In this document: positions 7,872-17,437 of the stretch, in pieces | Numbering within the stretch: position 1 is the first letter of the stretch | Layout: every line of letters begins with the position of its first letter | Assembly (NCBI GenBank): GCA_012515235.1 | Contig: JAAYYU010000240.1 | Coordinates: 1-38,222, forward strand | Direction of reading: 5' to 3' | DNA: 38,222 nt | Source: Candidatus Anammoximicrobium sp. | GTDB lineage: Bacteria > Planctomycetota > Planctomycetia > Pirellulales > Pirellulaceae | Made by a program: the position numbers and the translations under genes | Notes under the pieces: model-generated | The model's input: only the letters and a program-made list of their open reading frames with translations | What the model was told of the DNA's origin: nothing | The model's database searches: none

Positions 7872-10127
7872 ATGCAGCACATGAGCCAAGCACCCACCCA
7901 ACGATGCCAGCCCAAAAGCGACGTCAAGCGACAAAGCACCATGTCCACGCTGGTGGATTTGTTGCACAACCAGGCGGCCACGCTGGGCGAGAAGGTTGCG
8001 TTCCGATTTCTGCCCGGGGCTGGGCGGGACGAACTCATTTTGACTTACTGCGACTTGCACCGCCGCGCGATGGGGATCGCGGCTGAATTGCAGACGCGGA
8101 CCGTACCGGGCGACCGGGTGCTGCTGTCGTTCGCGTCAGGGCTGGAATTCGTGGAGGCGTTCTTCGGGTGCCTGTACGCAGGGGTCGTTGCCGTACCGGT
8201 GGCGCAGCCGGGCCGCCGCCGTCCGGTGGCGGCGGTTCAGGCGATTTGCAGGGCCTCCAAGCCGTTGCTGATTTTGGGTACCGCGGAGCAGGATGAAGCC
8301 GGGGCGACCTCCACCGCCGACTTGTCCCTTCAGCTGCAGTTGCCCTGGATTGCATCCGACCGGGTGCCCACGCAGCGGCTTGGTGATTGGCGCGATCCGC
8401 AGATCGGTCCGCAGCAGACCGCTTTCCTGCAGTACACGTCGGGCTCGACGTCAACGCCCAAGGGCGTGATCCTGAGCCACGAAAACGTGCTCTCGAACGC
8501 CGCGCTAATTCAAGAGGCATTCGGCACCTCGGTGCAAAGCAGCGCCGCGTTCTGGTTGCCGTTGTACCATGACATGGGGCTGATTGGCGGCGTCATCCAG
8601 CCGGTCTACTGTGGCGGGACGAGCACGCTGCTGGCGCCGGCCTCCTTCTTGCAGCGTCCCGCGCTGTGGCTGGAGACCATCTCGCGCACGCGGGCCACGA
8701 TCAGCGGCGGTCCGGACTTTGCCTTCAACCTGTGCAGCCGGAAGGTGACCCAGGCGGAGCGCGTGCGGTTGGACCTGAGCAGTTGGGAGGTGGCCTTCAC
8801 CGGCGCCGAGCGGATCAGGCCCCACACGCTGGAGCAGTTTGCGGAGGCCTTCGCCCCGTGCGGATTCCGCACCGAAGCGTTCTTCCCCTGCTACGGACTG
8901 GCCGAGGCGACCTTGATGGTTTCCGGCGGTCCGCGCGGCGTGGCCCCGACGGTGATTCACGCCGCCGCTGCCGCGCTGGCACAAGATGTGGTTCAGGAAA
9001 CGTCTCGTGACGACACGAACGCCCGCAGTCTTGTCGGATGTGGCAGGAGTCTAACCGGCCAGCACGTGGTGATCGTCGAACCCGAGGGCTGCCGGGCCTG
9101 CCCGGACGGGCGGATCGGCGAAATCTGGGTGCAGGGCGACAGCGTGGCCGCCGGGTACTTTGACAATCCTGGAGCCACGGCCGACGTCTTCGGCGCGCGC
9201 CTGGCCGACACCAGAGAGGGACCGTTTTTGCGGACCGGGGACTTGGGCGTTCTGCGCGACGGGCAGTTGTTCGTAACGGGACGACTCAAGGATCTGATCA
9301 TCATCCGCGGCCGCAACTACTATCCCGAAGATATTGAGCTGACCGTCGAGGGGGCGCACCCCAGCTTCCGAGCCGGACATTGTGCTGCCTTTTCCGCGGA
9401 AATTGCCGACGAAGAAAGGCTGATCGTCGTCCAGGAAATCGAACCGCGAACCCGAACCTTGGACAGCGAAGCGGCGTTTCAAGCGGTTCGCCAGGCGATT
9501 GCCGCGGCCTTTGAAGTCGAACTGTACTCGATCGTGTTGGCCAAGGCGGGGATCGTTCCCAAGACGACGAGCGGCAAGCGCCGGCGAGCCGCTTGCCGCG
9601 ATTTGTTCTTGCGGGACGCGTTGGAAGTCCATGCCCGGTGGACGGCACAGATCACCAACGGCCATCCCCATCCGCTGATCTCCAAGTGTCGCGGCACCGT
9701 GTACGCGCCCACGGCGAAGGAAATCGAGGATTGGCTGGTCCAGCGGATCGCCGCCAGAATGTCCTTATCAACGTCGCAAGTCCAAGTGACCAGACCGTTC
9801 CTGGAAATGGGCATGGGTTCGTTGGACGCGATGGAAGTCGCGGCCGACTTGCAGACCTGGCTCGACCGCCGTCTCTCGCCCACGGCGATCTACAACTACC
9901 CCAACATCGCGTCGCTGGCGAATTGGCTGGCCAGCCCCGCTGCCCAAACGATGAAGTCCCCCAGTCCTACCCCCGCGGTCACATCGCTGGAGGACGACTT
10001 CGATCCCGATCGTTTGCTGAGGGATGTGCAGCAATTGAGCGAAGAGGACATGGTGGCGTTTATCAGCCAGGAACTGGCGCGCCAGAGCCAACCGATGGAG
10101 AAGCGCGACCGGGAGCCGGTGGGTTGA
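7872..10127 (+). CDS. Fatty-acyl-AMP ligase fused to an acyl carrier protein
   Basis: The 751-residue protein activates a free fatty acid as acyl-AMP and loads it on its own carrier domain. The ligase has YTSGSTSTPKGVILSH (residues 188-203), LPLYHDMGLIGG (229-240), CYGLAEATLMVSGG (340-353), RTGDLG (454-459) and an A10-like TTSGKRRR (565-572). The YHDMGL and YGLAEATL forms are typical of FAALs rather than acyl-CoA ligases. The ACP (about 605-690) has its attachment serine in EMGMGSLDAME (Ser 650). A C-terminal acidic helix (LSEEDMVAFISQEL) resembles a docking segment. The ATG at 7872 follows AGGG at 7863-7866; Met24 (7941, MSTLVDLL) is where family homology begins and is an alternative start. 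The downstream PKS begins with a matching N-terminal helix, so this is the starter unit of the assembly line. Confidence 0.93.
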   Translation: MQHMSQAPTQRCQPKSDVKRQSTMSTLVDLLHNQAATLGEKVAFRFLPGAGRDELILTYCDLHRRAMGIAAELQTRTVPGDRVLLSFASGLEFVEAFFGCLYAGVVAVPVAQPGRRRPVAAVQAICRASKPLLILGTAEQDEAGATSTADLSLQLQLPWIASDRVPTQRLGDWRDPQIGPQQTAFLQYTSGSTSTPKGVILSHENVLSNAALIQEAFGTSVQSSAAFWLPLYHDMGLIGGVIQPVYCGGTSTLLAPASFLQRPALWLETISRTRATISGGPDFAFNLCSRKVTQAERVRLDLSSWEVAFTGAERIRPHTLEQFAEAFAPCGFRTEAFFPCYGLAEATLMVSGGPRGVAPTVIHAAAAALAQDVVQETSRDDTNARSLVGCGRSLTGQHVVIVEPEGCRACPDGRIGEIWVQGDSVAAGYFDNPGATADVFGARLADTREGPFLRTGDLGVLRDGQLFVTGRLKDLIIIRGRNYYPEDIELTVEGAHPSFRAGHCAAFSAEIADEERLIVVQEIEPRTRTLDSEAAFQAVRQAIAAAFEVELYSIVLAKAGIVPKTTSGKRRRAACRDLFLRDALEVHARWTAQITNGHPHPLISKCRGTVYAPTAKEIEDWLVQRIAARMSLSTSQVQVTRPFLEMGMGSLDAMEVAADLQTWLDRRLSPTAIYNYPNIASLANWLASPAAQTMKSPSPTPAVTSLEDDFDPDRLLRDVQQLSEEDMVAFISQELARQSQPMEKRDREPVG

Positions 10128-10661
10128 TGGGGTTGCTGGCCCCCGAGGCCAGCGCCGCGTCCCAGGCAACGCCGTGCTCCACCAGCCGGGCCTTCTTTCC
10201 ATCAGCCCGTTTTCTCTCGTGCTTCCGCTTGTCTCGTTCTTCCGGTCTACGCCGGTTGTAGCGACCGTTTTGCATCTACGATCTGGCGTTCTGCGAGTGG
10301 CACAGATTGGGCTATCGGCGTGGGTGAAAAGGTTGCCAAGCCGATTCATGTTAACCATACTTCATTACCGCCTGATAACAGTGGGATTTGGGCAACATGG
10401 TTACGGCAGCGGCCTTGGTGACGCAACGTCTTTGTGGGCATTTGCTTATATCTTTCCCGCGGCATCCGCGAGCCGGGAAAGTCGGACATGATTGCCCATA
10501 AACGAGCAACCAGTTGCCTTCATGAATCGATGTAGCTTGGGGATGCTTTGGATCACGCGAGCAAGCAACGCGTCGGACACTCGGCGGTCGCTTCACTTTG
10601 GAGGACGCCGCGCCCCACTGAGGTTGAATCTACAAATGCACCTCGCAAGACGGGAGGTCTA
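10128..10661. other. Gene-free stretch between FAAL and PKS
   Basis: I see no supported gene in these 534 bases. An 8-bp inverted repeat (CTTTCCCG at 10452-10459, CGGGAAAG at 10474-10481) could form a hairpin, but no T-run follows, so it is not a clear terminator. The PKS Shine-Dalgarno GGAGGT lies at 10653-10658. The size of the gap, in an otherwise tight cluster, suggests that the PKS may have its own promoter. Confidence 0.55.
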
Positions 10662-13600
10662 ATGACCACGGAAAGCTCGACAGAAGGCCTGACGCCCCTG
10701 CAAAACGCGGTGTACCTCTTGAAGCAAGCCCAGGCCAAACTGGCGCGGTACGAACGGGCACGTTCGGAGCCGATTGCCGTTGTGGGGATGGGCTGCCGTT
10801 TCCCTGGCGCGGAGAATCCATCCGCGTTTTGGTCCCTGTTGAGCGGCGGCGTCGATGCGATCCGAGAGATTCCCAGCGACCGTTGGAGTCTGGATGACTA
10901 TTACGATCCGGACACCTCGGCGCCGGGAAAGATGAGCACTCGCTGGGGTGGATTCCTGGATCGGGTCGACGAGTTCGACGCGGATTTCTTCGGCATCTCA
11001 CCGCGGGAGGCGATTCGAGTTGATCCCCAACAGCGGGTGTTGCTGGAGGTCGCCTGGGAGGCGTTGGAGAACGCGGGAATTCCGCCGCTCTCGCTGGCCG
11101 AATCGCGCACGGGCGTCTATGTCGGGGTGATCAGCAACGATTACGGTCTGGTGCAGTTCAACGATCTGACCGACATGGACATGTTCTCGGGAACCGGGCT
11201 CAGCCATGCGATCACCGCGAACCGGTTGTCGTACGTCTTGAACTTGCGTGGGCCCAGCGTCGCGTTGGATACCGCTTGTTCGTCCTCGTTGGTCACCGTG
11301 CATTTGGCCTGCCGAAGTCTCCGCGAAGGCGAGTCGGATTTGGCGCTGGCGGGAGGCGTCAATCTGATGCTCCATCCCATGATGACGATGGCGTTAAGCA
11401 AAGCGCACATGATGTCGCCGGACGGCCGCTGCAAGGCGTTCGACGCATCCGCCGACGGCTACGTCCGGGGCGAAGGCTGCGGCCTGATCGTCCTCAAGCG
11501 TCTCCGCGACGCCCTGGCGGACGGCAATCGCATCCTGGCGGTGGTGCGCGGGACGGCGGTCAACCACGATGGGCGCAGCAACGGGCTGTCGGCACCGAAC
11601 GGCCCCGCCCAGGAGGCCGTACTTCACGCGGCCCTGCGCGACGCCGGCTTGACGCCTCAGGACATCGGCTACATCGAAGCGCACGGGACCGGCACCCGGT
11701 TGGGCGATCCGATCGAGATCGAAGCCCTCATCTCTGCGTTGTGCAGTGACCGCAACCCGGCGTCACCGCTGATGCTGGGGTCCGTCAAGACGAACATCGG
11801 GCACTTGGAGAGCGCGGCGGGCATCGCCAGCCTGATCAAGATCATTCTGATGCTGCGGCACGGGCAGGTGCCGCCGCACCTGCACCTGCGGAATCTCAAC
11901 CCGCTCTTGGCGATCGAGAATTCGCCGATTGTGATTCCCACGCAACTGACCCCTTGGACCACCGACGGCACGCCACGGCGGGCAGGCGCGAGCTCGTTCG
12001 GCTTTGGCGGGACCAACGGTCATATCATTCTGGAAGAAGCACCGCCACCGAGCGCGAAAACGTCAACCAAAGCCGGTCGGCCGGAGCGACCGCGGCACAT
12101 CTGGACGATGTCTGCCCGGTCGGCGGAAGCTTTGGATCAACTGGCGGATCGCTACAAGGCATTCTTGAGCGAGCAACCGGAAGATGCGCTCGCGGAACTG
12201 GCCTTTACGGCCAACACGGGCCGGACGCACTTTACGCATCGCGCCGCTCTGGTGGCGGATTCGGTTGCCGCCATGCGGGAGAAGCTGTCAGGGGTGACGT
12301 CGGAGCCGCTGCCGGCAGGCGTGCGGCGCGGCGTGATCGAACACAACCATGAGCCGCAAATTGCCTTCCTGTTCACGGGCCAGGGGGCTCAGTACGCGGG
12401 GATGGGACGAGTTTTGTACGAAACGCAGCCCACGTTCCGCCAGGCGCTGAATCGCTGCGCGGCGTGCTTGGACCGTATCTTGGACCGGCCGCTGCAGTCG
12501 TTGCTGGACCCGCAGGCCGGTTCGTTGTTGGACCAAACGGGCTATACGCAGCCCGTGATGTTTGCCTTGGAGTATGCTTTGGCCTCGCTGTGGCGCAGCT
12601 GGGGCGTCGAGCCGGCGGTGGTGATGGGACACAGCGTCGGCGAGTTCGCCGCCGCCTGCATCGCCGGCGTCTACGAACTGGAAGATGGCCTGCGATTGAT
12701 CGCGGAGCGGGCCAGGCTGATGCAGTCCCTGCCCGCCGGCGGGCTGATGGCGGCCGTCTTTGCTTCGCCGGAGCAGGTCGCGGAACACCTGGACGCTGCC
12801 GGGACGGAGGTCTGCATCGCGGCCTTTAACGGTCCTCAGAGCGTCGTCATTTCGGGAGCGGACGCCGCGGTTCGCGAGGTGCTCGCGGCCTTGGAATCAC
12901 GAGGCTTCAAATCCAAGACGCTGGTCACGTCGCACGCCTTCCATTCGTCTCTGCTGGATCCGATCCTGGGCCCGCTGGGCGATTTCGCGGCCTCGCTGCC
13001 CAGCCAGCCGCCTCAGATCAAGCTGGTCTCGAACTTGACGGGGCAAGTCGCGGATGAGGGGACGTACGCCGACCCCGGCTACTGGGTCCGCCACGCGCGC
13101 TCGCCCGTCCAGTTTGTCGCCAGTATGCAGACGCTGGCGGATTGCGGCTGTGACGTTTTCCTGGAAATCGGCCCCAGTCCCACGCTGATCGGCATGGGCC
13201 AGCGCTGCCTGAGCCGCGAATCGTTGCGCTGGCTGCCCTCCCTGCGTCCGGGCCGCGACGACTGGCAGACGATGTTGGAAAGCCTGGCCGAACTGTATGT
13301 TGCCGGCGCGCCGATCGACTGGATCGGATTCGACCGGGACTACCCGCGGCGGCGCCAGGAACTGCCCACGTATCCGTTCCAACGGAAACGCTACTGGGCA
13401 AAGTCGGCCGAGCAGAACCTGGAGGTCAGCGTGTCTGCAGTCCGCGGCGGGCGTTCGCTGCACCCGCTGCTGGGCCGCCGTTTGGCGGCGGCGGTCTCGG
13501 ATCACGTGTTCGAATCGCCGTTAGCCGCGAATCGGCCGCCGATTCTGGCGGACCACAAGATCCAGGGCGTCGCCATCATGCCGGGAGCGGCCTACGTAGA

Positions 13601-16600
13601 GATGGCGTTGGCGGCCTCGGTGGCGGCGTACGGCAAGGCTTGGGATGTGTGCGAGATTGCCCTCGTGGAACCGTTGCTGCTGGACAAACGGGCGAAAACC
13701 GTGCAAACGATTCTGACGCCCGACGGCGACCAGGCGGCGGCTTTTCGGATTGTGAGCCTGGACGGCGACGGGACCGAGGCCGAGCCGTCGTTCACGACGC
13801 ACGCGGTGGGCAGGCTGGAGGCTCCGGCCACGGTGACGCCGCAAGCCATCGACATCGCCGCACAGCGGGCGCGGTTCACCGATCCGCCGTTTGACGACGC
13901 CTGGCGGATGGAGGCGTTGCGCAAGTCGGGCTTGGAGCCCGGCCCTTCGTTCTGCTGGGCCAAACTGCACTGGTGCCACGAGCAGGATGCCTTGGCAGTG
14001 CTGCGCGAACCGCGGGACAGCGATCATGCGGCCGGCTACCACGTCCATCCCGGCTTGCTGGACAGTGCCTTCCAATTGTTGGGGGCCGCGCTGCCCGACG
14101 CCGGCGCTGGCATCGATGCCTACGTCCCGATGACGCTGCAGCGGTTGCGGTTACACGATCGCGTCGAAAAGCCGGCTTGGTTCCTGGCGACGATCACGTC
14201 GCTGCAACGCGATGTGGCGACCGGCAACATCGTGTTGACCGACCCGGAGGGACGCGTCTTGATAGAAATTGAGGGGCTGCGGCTGCGGCGCGTCCCGCGC
14301 GACTGGCTGGCCCGTTTAGTCGCCGAACCGGTCCAGGACTGGACGTACGAACTGGCGTGGCAGACGCAGCCCGCGCAGATCGACACGGTCGACGGGGTGG
14401 CCGCCCAACTGGGGCGCTGGCTGATCTTTGATTCCCAGGACGGTCTGGGAGCGGCGTTGGCTCAGCGGTTAGAAATGAAGGCCCAAACCTGCCAGGTCAT
14501 TTCCGCCGGAGAAGCTGAAAGCCGGCGGGCCGCGGTGCGCGAGTACCTGGCGGATGTCGCCGCGCCGGCGCGCGGCATCGTCTATTTGAGCGGGCTGGAC
14601 GTGAACGGGCAGGCGCGCGGCGAGGCCCCGGATTTCGGCGCCGCCCGCAACTATGGCTGGGGTGGCGTGCTGGATGTGGTGCAGGCGGTCTCCGAGGCGC
14701 ACATGGCCCAGCCGCCGCGGCTTTGGATCGTGACGCGAGGCGCCCAGGCCGTTGGCGACGCCGCGCAGCCGGTGGCGCTGGTCCAATCGCCCGTATGGGG
14801 TCTGGGCCGCGTGATCGCCTCCGAGCAACCGGAACTGGCCTGCACGCGGATCGATCTCGATGCCGCGCACGCGGCGGAGGAAGCCGACCAGTTGGCCGAG
14901 GAAATTTGGTTTGCCGGCCGCGAGGACCAAGTCGCGTTCCGCGGCGGCGAACGGTTCGTCACGCGGCTGCGTTCGGCCCATCACGGGGCGGCGGGCGAAT
15001 TACAGGTTCCCCGCGGCCAGCCGTATCGTCTGGAGATCATCTCCCGCGGCCAGCTGGATCAGGTCGAGTTGAACCCAGTCCCGCGGATGTCGCCGGGACC
15101 GGGGCAAGTCGAGATCCAGGTCCGCGCCACGGGGCTGAATTTCCGCGACGTGCTGAATGTCATGGACTTGTACCCCGGTGACCCGGGACCGTTGGGCGGC
15201 GAATGCGCGGGCGAGGTTGTCGCGGTCGGAGAAGGGGTCGAGCACGTGAAGCCCGGCGACGCGGTGATGGCCTTGGCTCCCGCCAGTTTTGCCAGTTATG
15301 CGTTCACGCTGTCCGAATTCGTCATGCCCAAACCGGCTGCGTTGAGCTTCGAGGAAGCGGCCTCAGTCCCGATTGCGTTCCTGTCGGCCTATTACGCCCT
15401 GTGCCGGCTGGGCGGAATGAAAGCGGGAGACCGCGTGTTGATCCATGCGGCCTCCGGCGGCGTGGGCCTGGCAGCCATCCAACTGGCGCGGCAAGCCGGT
15501 GCGGAGATCTTTGCGACCGCGGGCAATCCGCGGAAGCGCGAGTACCTGCAGTCATTGGGCATCCAGCACGTGATGAACTCGCGATCGCTGGACTTTGCGG
15601 ACCAGATTCTGCAAGCGACCGGGGGCCAGGGCGTCGATCTGGTGCTCAACTCGCTGACCGGTGAGACGATCGCCAGCAGCCTGTCCGTGCTGCGGGCTGG
15701 CGGCCGGTTTTTGGAGTTGGGCAAGACGGACTTGTGGGACCAGACGCGGGTAGATGCTTTCCGGCCGGGCGTGACGTTTCACGCCATTGCCTTGGACCAG
15801 ATGATGGCGCAGCAGGCGGATCTGGTCCGCGAGCTGATGCGGGAGGTCGTGCCGCTATTCGAGGATCAACGTTTGCAGCCGCTGCCCTTGCGCAAGTTCC
15901 CGATTCGGCGCGTCGTCGACGCCCTGCGGCACATGGCGCGGGCCGAGCACATCGGCAAGGTGGTCATTGAGGCGGAGACGCTGACGGGATTCGAGCAGAC
16001 GTTCTGGCTCCGCGAGGACGGCTCCTACCTGGTGACCGGCGGGCTGGGCGGCCTGGGGCTGAAGGTGGCTCGCTGGCTGGCTGAGCACGGCGCGCGGAAC
16101 CTGGTTTTGGTCGGGCGGTCTGCGCCGTCGGACGAGGCGGCTGCCGAGTTGCAGGAGATTGAAAAGGCGGGAGTCCGCGTGACGGTCCGCCGCTGCGATG
16201 TTTCCCGCCGTGACGACGTGGCCGAGTTGCTCTCTGCAATCGGCCAGGACTTGCCGCCCCTGCGCGGCATCTTTCACCTAGCCGGCGTCCTGGACGACGG
16301 CGTGTTACGCGAGCAGACGCGCGAACGGTTCGACCGCGTGCTGGGGGCCAAGGTGCTGGGCGCCTGGCACCTGCACGAGTTGACGGCGGACGCGGCGCTG
16401 GATCATTTCGTCCTGTTCTCCTCGGCGGCTTCGCTGTTGGGTTCTCCGGGACAGGGCAACTATGCGGCGGCCAACGCCTTCCTGGACGCGCTGGCCCATC
16501 ACCGGCGGGCGGAGCAGCGGCCGGGCTTGAGCGTCAACTGGGGCTCGTGGGCCGAGGTCGGCATGGCCGCCCGGCTGCGCGAGACGCAGGGCAGCCGCTG

Positions 16601-17315
16601 GTCGGAGGCGGGCTTCGGCTGGATCGAGCTGGACCGGGGACTGCACACGCTGGAGGAGCTGTTGCTGGAGGATGCGACCCAGGTCGGCGTGCTGCCGGTG
16701 AACTGGGCGAAGTTCTTCGAGCGCATCCCCGTGGGCGCCGAGCCGGCTTGGCTTGGCGATCTGGCCCGCCAGACGCGTGCCGCCCACGGCGCCAAAGCCA
16801 GCGGGCCGCCCGTGCTGGCGGAGAAGCTGAAGACGGTGACCCCGGCCGAACGCGTGGAAGTCGCGACCATGTACATGCGTCAGCAGGCGGCCCAGGTCTT
16901 GGCGATGGACGAAAACCATCTGCCGGACGCCCGGCGGCCGTTGAACGAATTGGGGTTCGACTCGCTAACCGGGGTGGAGTTCGCCAACCGGGTGCAGCGG
17001 GCGATCGGTCACCATTTGAATCCCACGTTGTTGTTCGATTACCCGACGCTGGAGAGCCTGGCGGGTTACATCGTGCGCGAGCTGCTGCACTTGGAAGCGG
17101 GCCCAGCGGGACCGCCGGCAGCCGGGGAAACCCCGGCCGGGGAAGCGGACCGCGAGCAGACGGCGGACGAGGTCGAAGGGATGTCGGACGAAGAGATCAA
17201 TGCGATGGTCGAACAGCAACTGGGCCGCCTGCAAACCGGAGCAGAAGGTCAGGTGGATCTGGCCGGTGTGTCGTCGCCTGGCGGCGAGGCCGAACGGGCG
17301 GGGCTGCAGCCGTAA
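10662..17315 (+). CDS. Type I PKS, fully reducing module (KS-AT-DH-ER-KR-ACP)
   Basis: This 2217-residue module adds one C2 unit and reduces it completely. The KS has its Cys in DTACSSS (206) and both His (EAHGTGT 341, NIGHLE 381). The AT has GHSVGE (Ser 658) and HAFH (758-761), predicting malonyl-CoA. The DH has HxxxGxxxxP (His 965) and HPGLLDSAFQ (Asp 1134). The KR structural half is about 1225-1440. The ER has HAASGGVGLAA (about 1595). The catalytic KR has GGLGGLG (1793), LDD (1877-1879, B-type), Ser about 1920, Tyr 1934 and Asn 1938. The ACP Ser is in LGFDSL (2101). The N-terminal helix TPLQNAVYLLKQAQAKL and the C-terminal MSDEEINAMVEQQL look like docking segments. The start at 10662 is fixed by GGAGG at 10653-10657; upstream in-frame ATG 10548 lacks homology. 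All active sites appear intact. Confidence 0.95.
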   Translation: MTTESSTEGLTPLQNAVYLLKQAQAKLARYERARSEPIAVVGMGCRFPGAENPSAFWSLLSGGVDAIREIPSDRWSLDDYYDPDTSAPGKMSTRWGGFLDRVDEFDADFFGISPREAIRVDPQQRVLLEVAWEALENAGIPPLSLAESRTGVYVGVISNDYGLVQFNDLTDMDMFSGTGLSHAITANRLSYVLNLRGPSVALDTACSSSLVTVHLACRSLREGESDLALAGGVNLMLHPMMTMALSKAHMMSPDGRCKAFDASADGYVRGEGCGLIVLKRLRDALADGNRILAVVRGTAVNHDGRSNGLSAPNGPAQEAVLHAALRDAGLTPQDIGYIEAHGTGTRLGDPIEIEALISALCSDRNPASPLMLGSVKTNIGHLESAAGIASLIKIILMLRHGQVPPHLHLRNLNPLLAIENSPIVIPTQLTPWTTDGTPRRAGASSFGFGGTNGHIILEEAPPPSAKTSTKAGRPERPRHIWTMSARSAEALDQLADRYKAFLSEQPEDALAELAFTANTGRTHFTHRAALVADSVAAMREKLSGVTSEPLPAGVRRGVIEHNHEPQIAFLFTGQGAQYAGMGRVLYETQPTFRQALNRCAACLDRILDRPLQSLLDPQAGSLLDQTGYTQPVMFALEYALASLWRSWGVEPAVVMGHSVGEFAAACIAGVYELEDGLRLIAERARLMQSLPAGGLMAAVFASPEQVAEHLDAAGTEVCIAAFNGPQSVVISGADAAVREVLAALESRGFKSKTLVTSHAFHSSLLDPILGPLGDFAASLPSQPPQIKLVSNLTGQVADEGTYADPGYWVRHARSPVQFVASMQTLADCGCDVFLEIGPSPTLIGMGQRCLSRESLRWLPSLRPGRDDWQTMLESLAELYVAGAPIDWIGFDRDYPRRRQELPTYPFQRKRYWAKSAEQNLEVSVSAVRGGRSLHPLLGRRLAAAVSDHVFESPLAANRPPILADHKIQGVAIMPGAAYVEMALAASVAAYGKAWDVCEIALVEPLLLDKRAKTVQTILTPDGDQAAAFRIVSLDGDGTEAEPSFTTHAVGRLEAPATVTPQAIDIAAQRARFTDPPFDDAWRMEALRKSGLEPGPSFCWAKLHWCHEQDALAVLREPRDSDHAAGYHVHPGLLDSAFQLLGAALPDAGAGIDAYVPMTLQRLRLHDRVEKPAWFLATITSLQRDVATGNIVLTDPEGRVLIEIEGLRLRRVPRDWLARLVAEPVQDWTYELAWQTQPAQIDTVDGVAAQLGRWLIFDSQDGLGAALAQRLEMKAQTCQVISAGEAESRRAAVREYLADVAAPARGIVYLSGLDVNGQARGEAPDFGAARNYGWGGVLDVVQAVSEAHMAQPPRLWIVTRGAQAVGDAAQPVALVQSPVWGLGRVIASEQPELACTRIDLDAAHAAEEADQLAEEIWFAGREDQVAFRGGERFVTRLRSAHHGAAGELQVPRGQPYRLEIISRGQLDQVELNPVPRMSPGPGQVEIQVRATGLNFRDVLNVMDLYPGDPGPLGGECAGEVVAVGEGVEHVKPGDAVMALAPASFASYAFTLSEFVMPKPAALSFEEAASVPIAFLSAYYALCRLGGMKAGDRVLIHAASGGVGLAAIQLARQAGAEIFATAGNPRKREYLQSLGIQHVMNSRSLDFADQILQATGGQGVDLVLNSLTGETIASSLSVLRAGGRFLELGKTDLWDQTRVDAFRPGVTFHAIALDQMMAQQADLVRELMREVVPLFEDQRLQPLPLRKFPIRRVVDALRHMARAEHIGKVVIEAETLTGFEQTFWLREDGSYLVTGGLGGLGLKVARWLAEHGARNLVLVGRSAPSDEAAAELQEIEKAGVRVTVRRCDVSRRDDVAELLSAIGQDLPPLRGIFHLAGVLDDGVLREQTRERFDRVLGAKVLGAWHLHELTADAALDHFVLFSSAASLLGSPGQGNYAAANAFLDALAHHRRAEQRPGLSVNWGSWAEVGMAARLRETQGSRWSEAGFGWIELDRGLHTLEELLLEDATQVGVLPVNWAKFFERIPVGAEPAWLGDLARQTRAAHGAKASGPPVLAEKLKTVTPAERVEVATMYMRQQAAQVLAMDENHLPDARRPLNELGFDSLTGVEFANRVQRAIGHHLNPTLLFDYPTLESLAGYIVRELLHLEAGPAGPPAAGETPAGEADREQTADEVEGMSDEEINAMVEQQLGRLQTGAEGQVDLAGVSSPGGEAERAGLQP

Positions 17316-17437
17316 TCGTGCGGCCTTAGGCGGCAAACAAACGCGGGCCGTGCTGCCCGCCACGGCGCAGACGGGCAGGAATGCACGTCCAACGAGATCG
17401 ATCGCAGCAGGACAAAGAATCGCGGAACCGTAGTACG

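Noticed and set aside
10063..10275. 70-codon minus-strand frame at the FAAL 3' end (NRRRPEERDKRKHERKRADG)
   Set aside because: It overlaps the FAAL coding end, is low-complexity and basic, and has no supporting ribosome site or family match.
10452..10481. Intrinsic terminator after the FAAL gene
   Set aside because: The hairpin has a fair stem but no following T-run and lies more than 300 bases past the stop codon.
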